Source: Tubiluchus corallicola (Eukaryota; Priapulida; Priapulimorpha; Priapulimorphida; Tubiluchidae). Taken from it: a stretch of 64,000 bases of DNA. Positions 60,279 through 64,000 of this stretch are shown here, piece after piece; the stretch's first letter is position 1; every line of letters starts with the position of its first letter. The notes under the pieces were generated by a model. It saw nothing but the letters and a program-made list of their open reading frames with translations. It was not told the DNA's origin and made no database searches. The stretch is taken from assembly GCA_030141605.1 (NCBI GenBank), contig JAQGDQ010000012.1, positions 1,444,359-1,508,358 on the forward strand, written 5' to 3'. The position numbers and the translations under genes are program-made.

Positions 60279-61203
60279 ATGGCAAGTGGTACAACTAGAA
60301 GTGGGAAAAGACTACATGAAAACCCTGAGGAAATGGAGACAGGGACATTATCTATGCAACACCAAAGTAAGGCTGAATTTGCTACCTCTTACAAAAACTG
60401 ATTCTCCCAAGTCAGTTCTGTCTGAGCATTCGTCTACTGTAAAAGATTTCGCAGACTTGAAATGAGCATTTTTGATTCGCAGCTGTCTTTGTTAATTACT
60501 ACTGCTACTGTTGTTTAAAAAGAGGTGAAGAAATGGTCATGATACCTTAAGGCGCTTTGCACATTTAGAAACTAGGCTAGATGTGTTGGAAAAATGACCT
60601 TGGCAGGAAATGAAGGCAGATTACTGGATGGCATGGAACCAGTTGAAACCTAAGGAAAAAGAATCAAGCTTTGCACAAGGTAATGAAAATGATTTGACTT
60701 TAAACATAGTTATATGTAATCTGCCGCAGCCTGAGGATGAAAATGTTAGCTACAGTGTTAATAATTTATTTAAGGAAGGGATAAAGTTGAAAGACTGTGT
60801 GTGCAACAGCCAATCGTAAATGCTCATACAACAGTAAGAAGCCAGTTACTATTATTGCTAAACTGAGCACAACAGAGACCAAGAAAGCTGTTATGGACAA
60901 CATATCTGATTTAGCAAAGTCAAAAACGTACAAAACTGTATACATTGATAACAAATCTCGGCAGCAAAGATTACAGGAAGCCAACTTTAAAATGTTACTG
61001 AAAACATTGGGTACAAATTCATTGAGAATGAAGGGTGACAGAATAGTCAAAGCATTGCCATTGGACAGTATTGGCAATGCCTCTGGACACAGTACACATA
61101 GTACAGCTGCAGTTACAGTAGCCAGTTCTAGTGCAACCCTGAGTACAACCAATTTGCAAGGGCAATGCTTCATCGATGGCAGACCTGTTTTGTTACTATG
61201 CTA
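60279..61203 (+). pseudogene. LINE ORF1-like remnant
   Basis: Starts MASGTTRSGKRLHENPEEM and soon hits stops. Later, LNIVICNLPQPEDENVSYSV and, after a frameshift, KPVTIIAKLSTTETKKAVMD and NRKCSY-like pieces match the RRM-like nucleic-acid-binding domain (N-x-x-I-x-x-L-P ... P-V-x-x-K-L) of LINE ORF1 proteins. At least one frameshift occurs near 60.8 kb. Confidence 0.6.
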
Positions 61204-61221
61204 ATTGCAGTACTTTAGTTA

Positions 61222-61850
61222 ATAAGATGGGTTACTGAACATGTCTGCCTAGCATTCACGGAGACATGGTTGAAGTCTGGCACCACTACTGGAATGTTTA
61301 CAAATGGGTGCAATTTCAATGTGTTCAGAAAGGACAGATGTAGAGACACTAGAGGTGGAGGCGTTGCCTTATTTATTAGTTCGTTATTGTCTGCATCTTT
61401 AGTCAAACTGCCTGTGATTTTTGATAATCTTGAAATTTTAGCTGCTGATGATGTGTCCAGTGATTGTCCTTTCCGAATTGTTGTGCTGCATCGCCCTCCT
61501 GACATATACATTGAAGACTCTAAATGCTTATTCAATTGCATAGAGTAAAATGTAAATTTTCCCACAGTTCTTATTTGGGATTTTAATTTACCAGAGTTGA
61601 CCTGGGATGAGTCATGTAGGCCTACTTGTGCAGAGGGTTCAAACTTATATAGTTCCTTTTTAGAAATAGTTGTTCCACAGAGATTTGAACAATTTGTAAC
61701 AACACCAACAAGAGTTGACAGTCTTTCAAGTCGTGCATCATTTTTGGATCTGTGTTTTTGTACAGATGAGGCATTTGTTTATAAATGTTGATGTCATAGA
61801 ACCTATGGTAACTATTGATCACTTGGCAATCTCATTTATGTGCCAAGGCC
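61222..61850 (+). pseudogene. LINE ORF2 remnant: APE-type endonuclease domain
   Basis: In order: VCLAFTETWL, RGGGVALFISS, VVLHRPPD (family: YRPP), a stop, LIWDFNLPELTWDE (family: GDFN), and TIDHLAISF (family: SDHLPI). The catalytic Asp and His positions can be recognised, but the Gly of GDFN is Trp and a stop plus frame change break the domain. Confidence 0.75.
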
Positions 61851-62289
61851 CTACAAGAGTGAAATCCACCAGTAAATGCTTTAGAAAGGAATATGAAAAT
61901 GCAGACTGGGATAATATGGTTTATGGCCTAAGCTTTATAAACTGGAGCAACACTTTTGTAAGTTGCTATGACGTACATGATTTTTGGAGTACTTTTACAA
62001 ATTATTTTAATCATTGTATTGAGAGTTATGTTTCAACTAAAGTTTTCCATGCAAATTTTAAAGACTCCAAATAAAAAAGTGTTTTTTAAATATGTGCGTA
62101 AGCAAAGGCGTAATTTAGGGCCAAAGGTAATTTAGTTAATGTGATGACATTTCTGAAGCCAAGATTTTAAATGACCATTTTTCCAAAAATTTCACTGTTG
62201 ATGATGGTAATTTATCTGCTATTGAAATGAAGATCACTCCTGATGTAGGTATAGGATTGGTTAATTTCCCCTTTTCATGATTAAAAGAA
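61851..62289 (+). pseudogene. LINE ORF2 linker remnant
   Basis: Between the endonuclease and reverse transcriptase motifs the frame continues only in pieces (for example CFRKEYENADWDNMVYGLSF to KDSK). This is the usual position of a poorly conserved linker. Confidence 0.5.
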
Positions 62290-63400
62290 GTTAGTGTAAA
62301 AAAAAACGAACTCCTGATGAAATCCCTGCTGTATTTTACAAAAAACTTGCCAGTGTATTGTATGTCTCTCTATCAATTAAATTTGAAAAGTCTTTCATTG
62401 GTGGTGTTTTATGAGCAGTATGGAAACCGGCAGATGTAAACCCAATATTCAAGAAAGGCGAGATTTCTGATTAAAACAACTACAGGCCAGTATCACTGAC
62501 TAGTGTAGCATGTAAATTGATAGAGATGGTTATTGCAGAAAATGTCATTCAGTACCCAAGAATGAAATTTTTTTCTCTCGTGAACAACAAGGTTTTCTAA
62601 CCCGCAGGCAAATCAACATGTATACACTTGTTAGAACATTTGTATGACAGTAACCTGGCAGTAGATCTGGGAAAGAATACTGATATTATTTATATAGACT
62701 TTAAAAAGGTCTTCGATACAATTAGTCATACAAAGCTTTTGCACAAATTACAGTATTTTGGTATAATTGGTCTACTGTTACAATGGATTGCTTGTTTTCT
62801 CACATAAAGAAAACAGCATGTTGTTATCAATTGGTAATTCAGTTTCAGATTATGTAACAGTCACCACAAGGAACTATTTTAGGGCCCCATTTTATTTTTA
62901 CTTTTCAACAATGATTTGCCTGAAAAAGTGGGTCTTGTAAATCTTAAGCTTTTTGCTGATCACGTCACGTTGTTTCAACACCTCTGTAGTGATGGGTCGT
63001 GTGATATACAGCGAGCATTAGATAGCATTACTGAATGGGCAGACACGTGGCAATTAAAGTGCAATGCTGTTCACATTGGTAGAAACAATCCTCGTAATAG
63101 CTATTTTGTTTCAGATAATGAAATTGAATCAGTGAATGTTGCGTGTGATCTTGGCATTACCATTTCACTAAACTTAAAATCTAGTGCACATTGTATTGAA
63201 GTGTGCTTGAAAGCTAACAGAGTAATTAATACGGTTTTTAGAATACTTAGTACAAATAGTAAGGATGTTCTTCTTAAGCATATAAAACATGTAAGACCAA
63301 TCGTTAAATTTATATTGTGCACAACTATGGCATCCATATCAGCTAGGTAACATTGATATTATAGAGAGCATTCAAAGATATTTTACTCATACTCTTTTTA
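62290..63400 (+). pseudogene. LINE ORF2 remnant: reverse transcriptase domain
   Basis: Recognisable blocks: TPDEIPAVFYK, WKPADVNPIFKKG, NNYRPVSLTSVACKLIEMVI, DIIYIDFKKVFDTISHTKLL, and LKLFADHVTLF, followed by a C-terminal region (ITEWADTWQLKCNAVHIGRN). The catalytic F-A-D-D is F-A-D-H, and several stops interrupt it, so it cannot be active. Confidence 0.82.
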
Positions 63401-63879
63401 GATGCGGCACGGCTCATACCTCATACCCCGGCAACCTAAGTTTTAAATTTAAAGTCATTAGAAGACAAATTCAAAATGACCTATGTATGTTCTTAGTGAA
63501 ATTATGAAACATGATTACAGCAGAGTCAGAATGCTGTTTCTCAACAATGAGAAGAATAAAAACTTTTCTAAAGAGCACTATGAGTCCTAAAAGACTAAAT
63601 GCACTTGCAGTGCTTTCAATTGAAAAAAAATTCCTCAATAGCCATCCAGATATCAAAGAGAAAATTATTAATCTTTTTACGTAAAGTAAAGCAAGAGGGA
63701 TTCCATTTTTAAATGAATGTTTCAAACTTGACTTGCGACAATTTAGGATATTAGTAAGTAAAGAATATTTTTTGTTTAAGATTTTTTCAAGTTTATGTAT
63801 AAATTTTCATATTTCTTCAAAATTACAATTACAACATTAAAATTACATATTTGTTTCGTTTTACACAGTACTAAAACAA

Positions 63880-64000
63880 TGGCCAAAAATTTTCTGAAAC
63901 AGCACCCCCCTAATTTTAGCTACGAGCCGCCTCATGTTTATCCGAAGTACCTGCCGCCCTATGCATCACTCACTCTCACACATTCACTTGTCGACGTCTA
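63880..64000. repeat. Possible transposon terminus
   Basis: On the minus strand the sequence GGCTCGTAGCTAAAATTAGG followed by GGGGTGCTG resembles the CGTAGCTA-poly(G) termini of many hAT-type MITEs. A short plus-strand frame MAKNFLKQHPPNFSYEPP runs off the window end, and I do not recognise it. Confidence 0.25.

Larger units (their letters stand above)
60279..63700 (+). mobile_element. Decayed CR1/jockey-type non-LTR retrotransposon
   Basis: In order: an ORF1-like region, an APE-type endonuclease region and a reverse transcriptase region, interrupted by stops and frameshifts. The order and motifs are those of CR1/jockey-group LINEs. I cannot fix the ends: no clear target-site duplication or poly(A) tail is visible, and the 5' limit is taken at the likely ORF1 start. 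It lies upstream of the TIMM10B/DCP2 pair in opposite orientation. Confidence 0.8.

Overview
The window is animal genomic DNA, not bacterial. It is AT-rich, its genes are split by GT-AG introns, and it holds many microsatellites and decayed transposons. The recognisable genes are a caudal-type homeobox gene (Cdx), a peripherin/ROM-type tetraspanin, the 3' part of a nectin/CADM-like immunoglobulin receptor, mRNA-decapping enzyme DCP2, and the small mitochondrial Tim chaperone TIMM10B. This set points to a bilaterian. An invertebrate chordate such as an ascidian is my best guess (AT-rich DNA, intronless peripherin, TIMM10B packed against DCP2), but the sequence alone does not prove it.

Layout, left to right. 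1-8.4 kb (+): the last five coding exons of the Ig receptor, whose long first visible intron carries a hAT-like MITE (2108-2541) and a small foldback-like repeat (3160-3642). 8.4-14.6 kb: no gene seen; minisatellites, a ~150-bp tandem triplication and a hairpin. 14.6-15.9 kb (+): single-exon peripherin-like tetraspanin. 15.9-22.5 kb: no gene seen; tRNA-like/SINE-like pieces and a possible retroelement scrap. 22.5-42.2 kb (-): Cdx in three coding exons, with a 17.8-kb first intron (containing a 546-base run of N) and a 1.2-kb second intron. 42.2-54.8 kb: Cdx upstream region, minisatellites, a GC-rich promoter-like island near 49.7-50.1 kb and a decayed LINE piece. 54.8-56.5 kb (-): DCP2 in two exons. 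56.7-58.5 kb (-): two exons of TIMM10B, ending 216 bp before the DCP2 start codon. 60.3-63.7 kb (+): a decayed CR1/jockey-type non-LTR retrotransposon with ORF1, endonuclease and reverse transcriptase remnants. 63.9-64 kb: possible transposon end.

The genes do not form one pathway. The only close functional-looking arrangement is TIMM10B and DCP2, same strand and 216 bp apart, with an acceptor-like CAG one base before the DCP2 ATG. This would fit polycistronic transcription with trans-splicing if the organism is a tunicate.

The most unusual signals are: a diverged, in-frame copy of the end of the last Cdx coding exon inside Cdx intron 2; several elements whose opposite ends are inverted arrays of short degenerate units, two of them accompanied by telomere-like TTAGGG repeats; and a peripherin homologue lacking the cysteine used for intermolecular disulfide bonding in vertebrates.
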